Positions 44,957-56,399 of a stretch of 64,000 nt of DNA are shown piece after piece (the stretch's first letter is position 1; each line of letters begins with the position of its first letter). The DNA is from Sarcocystis neurona (Eukaryota; Apicomplexa; Conoidasida; Eucoccidiorida; Sarcocystidae). Where the stretch lies: positions 918,051 to 982,050 of the forward strand of contig KL647315.1 in NCBI GenBank assembly GCA_000727475.1, read 5' to 3'. Position numbers and translations under genes: made by a program. A model generated the notes under the pieces. It was given only the letters and a program-made list of their open reading frames with translations, had not been told where the DNA came from and did no database searches.

Positions 44957-47900
44957 CTGCATAGTGGAAATGAGTGGAGTTTGCACAGAAGTGCTTGCTG
45001 GGACGGCTGGCACGCAAGGATGGTCACCCTGTATATACGCACTACAGACACATACTTCAAAGTGCCCTGTCTCTCCCTCTTGTTACACACGCCATGCAGT
45101 GTAGAGAATTCTCCGTGCCGTCTAGTTCGTCTTTCAAGGAATATTGTTCACGTAAAGGGACTCCAGTACTTTGCCACTGGACAGCAGCTGGCATGATGGA
45201 ATTTGAGGGCACTATATACTGGCTCGATACGTGTGCGCGTGGGCAGCTTCCCACGCTTGGTCATTGCGTAGTACGTTCTTTCCCGTGTAGCGCCGGATCA
45301 AGAGTGGGAGCTCAGAAAGGCCTTCTCTGGCTCTCAAGTGTCACGGGCCTACGGATAGCGCCTGTAGTAGAAAGTAGCTTAGCTTACAACGAAGACGCAG
45401 TGTTTGCTGAGGTGCAAGCGCTATCAAATATCAAGAGCAGACGCGTCCACATTTCAGGAACCTGTATAAATTTATCAAGGGTATATATAGGCGAGCTTGC
45501 GGATGCTGCGTCACCGGCCTTTTCTAATTGCAGGCCCTGTACGATGAAGGCAAGTGCTTTCGAAGGAGACAAGGCCCCGTGGCAGAGGGGTGCGCTACCG
45601 TTGCTCAGAAGACGAAATGAAAAGGCGGCCAAATGCTTACGCAAGACCACATCCTTCTGCTTCTTTTATAGAGAGATATGCAACCACTGTGTAGAGGTCG
45701 TGCTCACTCTGCGTTCACATCTATGCTTACGTCCAAAGGAATGTACCAAAAGTGTCCCTGGGATCGCGAAGCAGATCCTAACACGGCACTCTTTATCATA
45801 GATGTGTACCCATACGTAGATGTGCAAGGGTAAAAGTGAAGGTTGTTAGCATCTAGGGTAAGTACTTGTACTTTACTACGGAAGACACAGCCAAGTCTAC
45901 ACGTCACGTGTCCCCCCGCACACGTGCAGACGTGTATACACATAGATTTAGCTGCGCCTGTCTCTCATGCTGTATGACCGGCTAAATATCATGGGTGGAC
46001 ACGGAAAATTCTGCACGTCACTGCTCCTCTGTGTAAGCGTCATTTCTCTTCTAGTACATACATGAATACGTTTGTGTAAACATATGTATACGTAGGCAAC
46101 AGCGTACACTATGTGTCTGCACATTAAGAATAGTGTCAGCGTGGTCTTTACAAGGAGTACGGAAGGAGGACAGACTAACGTTCCGGTGTCGACATGCGTC
46201 TTGCACGCCGGGGTTCACCTGGTTGACAGCTAGTACGGGAGGAATTGCACACGCGATAATTCCTTACCATTTTCAGCACCCCGTATATGCAGACAGTGAA
46301 GAGCAAAAGTGATAAGAGGGAACTACAGTGAAGTGCGTCCTGCGTAGATTGTTGCAGAAAGACACTCACACGTGCGAAACCTGAATTTTCAACAGGAAAA
46401 TGGTATCTGTGAGGTTTCAGTCCTGTGGGGTGCTGTACCTCTCAACGTAGACAGAGAAAAATAGTTACTTATACATAAGCAGGATTAAATAGTGTGGAAT
46501 TCCTTATTTAGTGACGTATATATCTGATTGGTCCCCTAATACCGTAGGGAATTGTTTTATGTTTTGTTTTCTTTCCGGAAATAGCTATGTACACAGAAGC
46601 AGGACTAGGGAGTGTGGAGACTTTTATTTAGAGATGCACATAGCTGACTGCTTCCTTAATCCCCTAGAGGATTGTTTTACTTTTTGTTCTCGTTCCGAGA
46701 AGCCTCTTTTTCCTTTACGGCTCTTTGAACATCTACTTTGGCTCTGCTCAACAGTGCCTTCCTTTCTTTTATTTGGGCTTGTAAACGTTTTGTCTCTTCC
46801 ACACAAAGTTGTAGGGCTTGCTTCATGTTGACCTGATGTTCGAGCGTTTTGGCTGCAGCATGCACTCCACATAATACGACTGAATAGTTGGAAGACTTTG
46901 TGCATTTGCAACGAGTATGCTACCCCAGGATGGCTGCCTCCTTCTTACAAGCGAACACGTAGCTGCGTAAAGCACCTCTCCTCTTTCAGCAGTTGTTAGT
47001 GTGGCCTGGGCAGATTTCACATGAGCCTGTACGACGGATATAAAGCTTCTGTAGCAGCTGATAAAGTTGACTTTATTATTACACGTTTTCCTCACATTGT
47101 ATCGTGTTCCTGCTGGAGTATCCCCACCACACGATGAGCAGGTCGTAGAGTCACGGGGTGGCTCTTTTGCAAGATACACGTCACCCTCTACTATCGCACT
47201 GAATATTATCACACCGCTGTCACAGTCTCTTCTGCTTTTTCCGCCATGTAAGTATACGTATACGCGTACTGTTATGATAACCGTTGCCTCCCCATTTTCC
47301 GCCATGTAAGTACACGTATACACGTACTGTTATGATAACCGCTGCCGCCCCATCATCTGCTTTCTCTGCCACGTAACGTATACATGTGTGCGTGTTGGTA
47401 TGGTAATATACAAATATCTTTGTATGTCCGCTATCCCCTGCGTGAACGCCTTGTTTTCCTGCATACCGCAGATGCCTTTTTGTTTGAGGACTTCCTTATT
47501 CGCTTCTTCTATCTTGGCCGCAAATTGCTCGTTTTCGATCTGCAGCTGGTGAAAATCGATGTAGTGCAAATCATCCCCCACGTCCTGTCTATCTTTAAGC
47601 CGGCGAGCAGGCACCTTCGTCTGCTGCCTTAAGTGATGCAACTGCAGTTTCAACTTTGTCGCGTATATGTCTTTCCTCGCGAGACGGTCTTCTAGCCACT
47701 TTAGCAGCTTCTCCGCTATCGTGTGTCCTGTGCGTGCATCTTCCCCGTTGACCACCACGTCCCGGCGAAACTCAAAGGCGTCGCGTCTAATCTGTAGAAA
47801 GAAATGAGAGAATGTAGCAACAACAGGCTGAAAGGAGGCGCATGAAGCGAGCCGTATGTATAAGCGTGAACATACTTGTTACACGAAGAAATGAACTAGA

Positions 47901-48339
47901 TCTTCATGGACCTATTTATGCACACGGATAAACAAGTAAATTATAGGCATATATGTACATATACACAGTCGTCCATACAGACAGAAGGTGTATGTACAGA
48001 TTTACAAGTGGGTGAGCAAAAAGCCTGCCCTACCAGAGTTATTCATGTACGAACGATTCACAGGTAAATTAACCTACAAGGTTGATTCATAGGTACGTAT
48101 ACGTATATGTATATATACTCTTCAATCCCTTTAGTTAAGCATCCGCCAACGTGGGCACTTTGCGACCGTTCTTTCTCATTCACAACCGCTTTGCGACGAG
48201 TCCTGAAAGTGTTTCGTTGGATAGGTAGCTTAGAGAGATAGGGACACAGTGATAGATATAGGTGGCTATTTGAAGGAAGAGGCAACAAAGAGGAGAAGAA
48301 GGCAGCGTGGGGCACAGCAAAGAGATTTACGCACACACG

Positions 48340-48373
<34 letters not shown>

Positions 48374-51300
48374 CATACATACATACATACGCACACCAAG
48401 TATACCCACAATCGTATGCACCGACACGTACGGATATGTTATATCACTCGGCTATAGCTACCAGCTCTTCCTGGTGACAGCAGACAAATGCATATTTGCT
48501 CGCTAACGCTTTTGCATAATCTGCAGTTCACTTCGACGTAATACTACTGGCACCTTAATATAGGAAGTTGTCAACGTGTGCGAGGTAATCTGTAGCCTTT
48601 AGGCGTTCCTTGACGGCAACTGAGGACTTGATTAGAGGAGATGAAGCACAGCTGCTGATTTTATCTGTCTAGCGCGTCCCTGCGTCCGTGTTTGTATCAA
48701 CACTCGCTTGTTCCCAAATGAAGTCGACCGAACAGAATGCACCAGGTATGCACGCAAGTGTGCAAGTTCACACCTGTATACGGGCGCAGCAGCTTAAAGT
48801 ATACGAACGTATATCTTTCGTGGAAATGTGAAAGTACCCCATAATTGTGATTTCACGTCCCAAGTAACGCTGCCTGTAGCACTTCTTCGCAACAAAATAT
48901 TGTCTTTTCCACCGCATCTGTCGACGTTGCAGCTAAGCGAATGGTACGTTCTACAGCAGCCGCCGCTGAGTTACGTAATGATCTCTACAAAAGTGGAAAT
49001 GGAGGAAGCGCGAGCGATGTCACTAGTAAACCACCTGCAGATCTAGTCAGGGAATAAGTGGCATTTTGTAACCACTAGTACGCCCACGAATGTGCAGATG
49101 CAGGTACGCATGTTTGCACACAGTATCTCGGCACAGCTAGGTAGCGACATACATATATATATATACATATATATATACATATATATATACATATATATAT
49201 ACCTGTATACTATCTGCACAGACAGATTTACAGCTAATCGTGGATATGTGCATATGTGTAAAAATGTAACCATTACGTACGTGCACTTTTAGAGTACGTG
49301 TGATCGAGCACGCACATACACACGCAAATGCATCTACCCTGTGTGTGTATATATATATATATATATATGTATTTTTATATACACGTACATATGTGTATAT
49401 ATACAAATATGTATGTATCTCTATCAGTCCGGGCACTTTATATATATGTGTATGTATTTGTACATAAAGTAATTGTATCAGTGTGTACACACACAAGGTC
49501 ACTTTTGCTCCTGCACATACACGTGAGCATTTGTAAATATTGGGATAAGAACATACAATGAAACATCCCTCTTTACAGGTACTGTGCATCATAATATCAT
49601 CAGTGTTGTTCTACTTGCGGGACTTTCTTTTCATTTATCTCACCTCCGCTATCTCGATTTCGCTGTCATCTGCAAGGGCCTGCAGGAGATAGGATAGTCA
49701 GCATGTTTTTGCAATGTTACACTCGACCTTCCTTCTTTTTGTGGACCGAACACATCAGCGGGAGAATCTTCCCCTCAGTCCACAACACGCCTATTTCACA
49801 CATGAGAGCACACTGCTGTATGGTGATCTACACGTAGCCCGACGTCTCACAGCTTTACAAGGGCAAGATCATTTCCCACATTCAACTACAGAGGTCTCGC
49901 TTCGATTTCTTTATGCAAGCACTGCATTAATAGCAGTCCCCGTAAATAGAGGTATACTTCCCCCCTGCGTGCTGGGGGGTTCAGGCACATTGAGATTTTT
50001 TTCCAGTGTGACATCCAGCACCTTTAGAGAATGCTGCTTTACACGAAGTGATCTTAGATTGTGCTCTTACGTTCTGTTGTTGTGTGGTCGGCGGATGAGG
50101 ACCGCAAACATTGCAGAGTGGCTTCAATTATCCTGTTAGCCCTCGACGAATACCAGATGTGAACAAGCGTTTATGCAAAGACTTCATTTACAATCAATAT
50201 ACAAACGTGTCAACATTTGCGTGCAATTCTCTAGACGCGTATATCTTCCGGACCACACCGCGAACGAGCAATCAGAAGAACGCATCGGACCGTTATAATA
50301 TGATAGACGCTAACGTCTTGCAACCTGTGCCTCTCCACTGACATTGGTTCCTTTCACACGCCTGTGCCTCTATCCTCGTGTTCTGGCTACTTCTTACAGG
50401 TACTTTAATACTGTAAGGCAACAACTCAAAAATGCAACCGTCTGTACACCCTTGTAAATCTATTCACACACACGATTGTGTGGAGCTAGGTATTTGCCGC
50501 ACACTCAGGTGCACCTCGTTGATTACCGACCCTGTTGTTGCATTCTCAATCAAGGAGGAACAGAAATCAACGCCCCCTGGGAGAACTTAGACTTAAAGTT
50601 ATCCAGCGACAAATAACACGGGTAACGTTTGCGAGCTGGCTCATCAGTGCACCGTATTTTGTCCGTAAACACATATGTGTGTGTTGCTTCATACTAAAAT
50701 ACGTGTGGACAGTAGCGCGTAACGCTAAGCGACGGTTTGCGACCTTAATGGAACTTTCCTGTTTTTATTCTGGCCTCAGTTGATAGCATCCCACGTGTGT
50801 CCCTATTGTACATGTCTGTGCAAAACTATATGCCGATGATGTTGACAACTTTTACCGCATCCCTATTCCTCAGTCCTATTTCTACCTCCGTTTCTGAAGC
50901 ACACGCTGGCCGGCAGTGACGCCAACAGAAACAGCAGAACCAGCGGCGGTAGAAAAAGTACCTTCGTAAGCTTCAGCGCAGTTTCAGAAGCTTTATTCGT
51001 ATTCTGAGTTTCCTGAGTAATGTCTTCGACTTCACTCGTGCAGATGGCGTACTTCTGTTCCAGAGTCAGCGTAAACAGAGAGTTTTCTTTTTCTGGTGCC
51101 TCTGCTGCCTCAGGAATCTCCTTCTGCTGCGTGGGAAGCTGGCTTCCCCCAGAAACGGCCTGCGCAGTTCGCTTTACTTCTGCTTTTCGTGAACTGGGTG
51201 TTTCTCCTCGCTGTTGCAGTCGCGTGTACCACGACTCCATGAGTTTGTTCTCAACTGACAACACCTTCAGCCGATCCTGTAGATACAGAACTGACTTGCA

Positions 51301-52586
51301 GACTGTCGACTATTAACATATATCTCTCTGTACGCACGGCAGTGCGCATATACACGAATGTATGGGAACGTTTATGTACGCAGGTATGCACACGGACTTT
51401 CGTATGTATGGACATCCATATATATATATATTTATAGATGTACGCACCTCTGGTGTGGGACAACACCTGGAGCTGCAGCGTCGGCATACATGGAAGACAG
51501 TTGCAGGTAATTAGGGCTTAGATGTGTGTGGTAGAAAATAACTGAAACTGGTTTCGTATACCCACCTGTCTGCATACACACGAGGATTCATAGTTATATA
51601 GTCCGTGTATTCCTACACAAAGTTGTCAATCTGAGCCTGCACAACTCCCTCTGTTAAGCAAAGGTGAGAAGGCGTGTGCGAAATATCAGCCCTGGGTCTC
51701 AACTCAAGTGAAGAGGGCGTACGACGTCTCTACGCGTCACTATACATACACGTGTAACACATATTACTGGACGTCTTGCACGACGGAGCTGCTAAACATC
51801 AAAAGAACACTTCGCGGAAGCAGGAGGCTCTCGAACCCCACGGTGCATAGGCGAAGAGAAACTGGAAGGACCTCTGGATACCTGGCCGAAGAGGAAGAAA
51901 GAAGCCGTGAAAGCGAAGACTGCGCGTGTGCCATCGCCGGCAACGCATCTACGTGAGCACAAGTACATAGTGTTACGCAGAATCGTTGGACATAGACTTG
52001 CCTGTCAGCTCACGAAGAAGACGCGTGAAGGGGGATGCGGGAGCACACTTTGGCCAAGGACTTGATTCTCGCTTATGGTGACATAAGCGGCTCGTCACGT
52101 TTTGTACAAGCACCGAGGTGTAATCAGGAGCACAAACAAACTTATGCGCAAGTACGTATATTATCATTATGCGTTCGTGCGTGGAACCCACCAGAGTTCC
52201 TTAGCTATATCCGTTGGACACGTGTGTCTACTTGAAGGTCACATGTGGGTCTACATGGATTAATACAGAGTGACATATGTACAGATGTACAGCTGTTGAC
52301 ACCATTGGCCAGTCAGGTCACACGTATACCTGCTTCAGCACGTCTATCTGTATCGACAGATACTACCGTAAACTACGTGCGCGTGTGCGCGTGTCTTTAC
52401 AGGAATACGTGTATTCTGCCGTTGCTGCGCGTGTGTGGCCAGACACCTGCGTCTGCGCGTCTAACCGCTCACCCGAAACTGAGCAAGCTTGTCCCGCGTC
52501 GACGCGTTTCTCTCCTCCCGTATCCGTAGGTCTTCCTCCAGGGCCTGAAGGGCCGGATCGTGCAAAGCAGCTGCTGGTTGCTTCAT
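44791..52586 (-). CDS. CFAP263: Flagellar coiled-coil protein CFAP263/CCDC113 orthologue, 6 exons, 375 aa
   Basis: This gene encodes a coiled-coil axonemal protein (CCDC113/CCDC96 family). In other eukaryotes these proteins sit on the ciliary axoneme and support motility. Exons: 52586-52473, 51276-50962, 49679-49644, 47791-47467, 46852-46681, 44956-44791. All junctions are GT-AG and phase-consistent. From memory of the human protein, four blocks align in order: NKLMESWYTRLQ...LEQKYAICTSEVEDI with FEKYYAKL...ADQKLELVQKEVADM; RRDAFEFRRDV with REVHEFEKDI; LHYIDFHQLQIENEQFAAKI with LHDVDFQQLKIENAQFLETI; and LQAPQILDYV...NWRRKVEVAELE with FRAPQVMTYV...MWERKVEIAEM. The 375-aa total is close to the roughly 377 aa of human CCDC113. 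It has no Ala/Gln homopolymers, unlike the genes to the left. In a coccidian it would serve the microgamete flagella. Confidence 0.9.
45094..45801 (+). CDS. Unexplained 235-aa open frame antisense in CFAP263 intron 5
   Basis: An ATG-started frame (open from 44974 if GTG is counted) runs 708 nt through non-repetitive DNA of middling GC before a stop. I recognise no domain. The product is not low-complexity and includes MMEFEGTIYWLDTCARGQLP and LRSHLCLRPKECTKS. It lies wholly within the last CFAP263 intron, on the other strand. A frame this long is unlikely but possible by chance in 64 kb. Confidence 0.25.
   Translation: MQCREFSVPSSSSFKEYCSRKGTPVLCHWTAAGMMEFEGTIYWLDTCARGQLPTLGHCVVRSFPCSAGSRVGAQKGLLWLSSVTGLRIAPVVESSLAYNEDAVFAEVQALSNIKSRRVHISGTCINLSRVYIGELADAASPAFSNCRPCTMKASAFEGDKAPWQRGALPLLRRRNEKAAKCLRKTTSFCFFYREICNHCVEVVLTLRSHLCLRPKECTKSVPGIAKQILTRHSLS
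46461..46700. repeat. 120-bp tandem duplication covering a splice-donor region
   Basis: 46461-46580 and 46581-46700 align end to end with scattered differences. Shared blocks include AAGCAGGA, AGTGTGGA and ATTGTTTTA, with a TTCCGRGAA-like end. The right copy contains the last 20 nt of CFAP263 exon 5 and its GTAAAA donor. The left copy has ATAAAA in the same place and is therefore not a donor. Confidence 0.88.
46681..46852 (-). CDS. CFAP263: CFAP263 exon 5
   Basis: The acceptor atgctgcag leaves CC to complete an Ala codon, then KTLEHQVNMKQALQLCVEET and KERKALLSRAKVDVQRAVKE, a regular coiled coil. The donor GTAAAA follows NENK plus AA. The 3' end of this exon lies inside a 120-bp tandem duplication. 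Confidence 0.87.
47237..47390. repeat. 58-bp tandem repeat in CFAP263 intron 4
   Basis: Copies at 47237-47294 and 47295-47352 begin TTTTCCGCCATGTAAGTA and contain TACTGTTATGATAACCG. A third diverged copy starts near 47361. The array begins about 75 bp downstream, in transcript direction, of the exon 4 donor. Confidence 0.88.
47467..47791 (-). CDS. CFAP263: CFAP263 exon 4 (family signature)
   Basis: The acceptor tttctacag is followed by IRRDAFEFRRDVVVNG, then AEKLLKWLEDRLARKD and LHYIDFHQLQIENEQFAAKI. The last is the most conserved line of the CCDC113/CCDC96 coiled coil. The donor GTATGC is in phase 1. Confidence 0.92.
48343..48391. repeat. (ACAT)n microsatellite
   Basis: Twelve or so ACAT/CATA steps are broken once by ATAT, in CFAP263 intron 3. 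Confidence 0.92.
49148..49203. repeat. (ACATATATATAT)n microsatellite
   Basis: Four units of ACATATATATAT with single-unit length variation, in CFAP263 intron 3. Confidence 0.9.
49644..49679 (-). CDS. CFAP263: CFAP263 exon 3 (36-nt microexon)
   Basis: The acceptor tctcctgcag is followed by ALADDSEIEIAE and donor GTGAGA. These twelve codons fill the exact gap between exons 2 and 4, where the human protein has an acidic EEAEIRW-type segment. Confidence 0.82.
50962..51276 (-). CDS. CFAP263: CFAP263 exon 2
   Basis: The acceptor tatctacag is followed by DRLKVLSVENKLMESWYTRL, then a Ser/Gln linker and TLEQKYAICTSEVEDITQET. The donor GTACTT follows KLTK. It has 105 codons in phase 0. Reading on past the donor gives a hydrophobic, non-conserved tail. 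Confidence 0.88.
52473..52586 (-). CDS. CFAP263: CFAP263 exon 1
   Basis: From ATG 52586 it encodes MKQPAAALHDPALQALEEDL, then RIREERNASTRDKLAQFR and donor GTGAGC. The charged heptad pattern joins exon 2 in phase 0. The frame stays open upstream of this ATG, so an earlier start or exon cannot be excluded. Confidence 0.65.
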
Positions 52587-55500
52587 CTTATGGAACACAA
52601 CTGGCTGTAGGGTCGACTTAACACTAGAGGAGATTGAAGAAGTACTTGCTCAGCATCGTAACGTTAAGTCAAAATGCGTGCCCGCGTTGGTCTTTCGCAT
52701 TCAAGGAGATAGATAACAGTGCTTACGTTTCTGTACACAGCCGCTGTGAGCGATCACTTCAATAAATCGAATCAAGAAAAACCAGCTACGTTTCACTCAT
52801 TTTCAGGCCCAATACAATATCCAAGTAAGGCGCTGTGCGCCTCGCATTGCGGAGATGGCTGCAGGAGCACGACTGCTATGCACCGGTGCAAGCAATGGAT
52901 GTATACTTGCACACACGTATGTAGTGTCATCCTGTCAATGTTCACGTAGACATCCAGGTACGTAAAAATGTATACTCTCGTAATATTCACTATTACCGAG
53001 CTGTACTCTTATGCGTGATAGGAAGTGCCACTCCAGTTGTGTAGCTGACTGAGGCTTATGCCTGGCTGCTGAAAAAGAGCGAAAAAGCTGCTGCTTGCAG
53101 GATCCTCCCCTGCTGAAGACGAAAGGGGCCACACTCTTGCGACAGGGATCCCCTCGTTTGTGTGCAACATGCACCTTAAATGTGGCAAAGATAAAGGGTG
53201 AGAAAAGTGACCAAATAGGGGTTGGTGCAGACCATCAAAGAGAAGAATCTTGGGCGCTGGGTCGCTTTTGGAAATGAGGATTCATATCGGTTGTCCGCGT
53301 AGATTTGCGCACGACGGCGACAATGCATCCAGACACGGAGACAGACGTACAGACATACACCGGCACACATACAGTTATGGGTGCACCATAGCTGCACTCT
53401 AATTAAGTGCTGTCTTGTGACTATATACATGAACCTTTGGCCGTATCGGTGTCCTTGATGCGGGTTCGTACCCAAGCAAACAAATCCACTCGCAAAGTCT
53501 GCGCTAGTCCTTTGTTCTAGTCTAGTGTTTAACGCGGATGCCTTTCTTCACATGTACAAAATTGTGTGTGTTACGCCAACCTTACGGCTGCACCTCAGCC
53601 TGAAAATGGAACACTACAGAGGATTCGCTTCCTGTGTCAGTACAGTAGTGATCTTGATAAACAGATTCATCGTCGCTCGGAGGGCGACAACTAAACAGGA
53701 AAAATAGCCAAAATCTCCTTCTGAAACACTGCACGGAAAGAGTTTTTCCTTTTATTCCGCACTCAGGCTGGAACGTCCCATTGATCTGTTTCACTGGTAT
53801 GTGAAGAGTTCCACATCCATGTCCGTGTGGATGCTCTTTCATTCTCTGTAGTTGCATATTACCGTAACATTCACAACTTTGCCCTCAGCATATGGGTATG
53901 CAGCCGTAATAAACTATTCGGTAGCGTGCGGTAACGGTGGAAGTCTGCACTCGATCACCGAAACACGTGGAATAAATTGTCGTCGCTGTACACATCAGAG
54001 TACATGCACGCACACTCGATACAATACACGTGCGTGTATCTATCTGTCTCTTTCTCTCTCTCCACCTCTTTCTCTGAATATGAAGGCAAGCTGACTGGAA
54101 GGACAATTAGAAAACCACCCAGATAAATGTACGTATCAAGTCGAGCTGATATGCATACGTACACTCTAAAAAAGCAAGGTAGTCCTGCAGACGCATATAC
54201 ACGAATCTGCTTTATACTTGTACTCAAATAGGTGTGTACGTAAACTTGTATGAATGCAGGAATTACAAACACAATACCACACGCACAGAAGCGAAAATCG
54301 TTGGGAGAGTGTTCGTTGGGGCACTCGCCGGTAGCAACAGTGTATCAGTCACTGAAGCAATACGACGGCCAACTCGGAAGCCCCTAGACAGCTTACACGT
54401 ATCATATTATGCACACTATTAGACTGTTGAATGTGTATGGGTCAGAAGGCACCTGTAAACACACGTGTACGTAATGATTCATGCGGCAATCCAAGAAGTC
54501 TTTATGCGATGCCAGAGTTCAAAGTTTGCTGCTTCCGTATTTGCCCGACGCCGCAGGCTCGCGGAAGCTGCTCGGTAACTGTTGTACGGGTACAGTTACG
54601 CCATTTGAGTGTTTTCATGTGGATGCCTCTCAATAAGTGCGCGTACATATTTCTTTTTGAAGAGACACATAGACAATACTTCACCGAGATACACTTTGGA
54701 GGGACGCTTACAGACAAGAAATTATATATAAACATAGACCATCGTGGTCATGTGTACAGATTCGCACTCACACACGCGTTCATCCCCACACACACATGCA
54801 AGTGTACGCATATGCGTCGAGACACGCTTGCCGCTACACAGCCAATGCCCCGAACTATTAAAAAGGCTTCTCCCCGCTTCGCGTGTAATATATATATATA
54901 TATATGTACAAGCGGCTGTGTAGGAGGAAATGCAGTTTTCACATACATTCATCTAAACTCTTTCGCAAAAAACATTTGAAGAGGTTCAAGAACTTCAGCG
55001 AGCACGCTGCTGCATGTGCAGCCTTGTGTAGATATTGTGTAGTTTTCTGGCTAACCCGTGGTACTGCAGAGTGCGCCCCACAACAGTTGAAGCTTGTATG
55101 TTCAGCGTGCGGCACACCTGCACATCAGTGCATGCGAAAAAATTCCACACATGCAATGTAGGCACCAAGTTCTCCGCCGGGTGTGCCTGTGCGTGTCCGT
55201 GCAAGTAGGCTGCACACATGATACACACATAGATACATGTATCAATATCTACTCCACTCCGTTTGTTTTAGACGGAGGTCTGCGCCTTATCCACAGAAGC
55301 TACTATGTGCATGACACATACGTATATGCGTGTATATAGATAACATGCATGCAGATTAGAGAGCAAAGGTCTGTTAGGAATCTACAGTCGTGCACAGTCG
55401 ACCACTGGGCACATGCAGCACCTTTTTCCATCTCTTACGCAGAATGTGTATACGCGATATTTGCACAAAACAGAAAAGGTACGCTGAGGCAGTTGGAACT

Positions 55501-56366
55501 AGATCAGCTGCCAAAGTAACTTGAATGCTGAACCCACGTAGAATCGCAGATCTGTCAATTCAACGCAATGTCCGCCCTCACTGACTTTGCCTAATTTGTA
55601 TCGTAATACACTCAACAGAGATATTATGGCATATTCATCACACAGAAGCACTTGTCCATATCAGTGGATGCTGGAGATTTGCACGGTTGTTATCGTCAGA
55701 GAAACCAGAACATATGCAGACAAACCTCAGCGTGAATATACGTGCGTAGTAGAGACAGGCGCGCAGGTATTGATGGATGCTTTACTGTTGAATTTTGGGC
55801 GGGAGGGACGGGATACTCCGATTAGTCCTTTGGTGCAGTTGATTCGACGTAAGTGACAATAATAACGTCGGAGACGTTCTGTGTGCTCTGATACGGTGCA
55901 CTCGTACTCGACTGCGTGGCACGACTCATATCTCACGGTGTTGACGCTCAGTCAACGGGGAAATTCAAAGTGGCGAAGTAGCTATTGTGAAGCCTGAAGT
56001 ATCTTAATGGTGCACCGGTAAAGTGTGGCAATTTCTATGCGGAAATAAAGTGCTGTGGTCCGCCTACCGTAGGCGCACGGCCTTGTTCATTCCGGCTTGC
56101 CCCGCGTAGGCAAGACTGAGTTTACACTTTCATTGATCGGGAAACACACTTCTATCTCGGCTCGTGTGTTGCAATCAATCATCGGGCTTGAGCGGATGCA
56201 GATATATAGAAATGTGTGGAGTATACCGCGTCACTGGCGGGAAAATGCGCGTTCACATATCCGCGCAGACACTCAAGTACACACTCGTGCAAACGCAGGC
56301 ACGTACGCAGACGCTGCTCATACAAACGCACACACATATGCGCATATACGTACACATGCACGTGCG

Positions 56367-56399
<33 letters not shown>

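Noticed and set aside
53440..53490. GGGTTCGTACCC segment resembling a tRNA T-loop
   Set aside because: No acceptor stem, D-arm or anticodon arm could be paired at the right distances.
54431..54979. 182-codon plus-strand frame
   Set aside because: The length is about what chance gives in 64 kb, the start is GTG, and the tail is TA-repeat derived.
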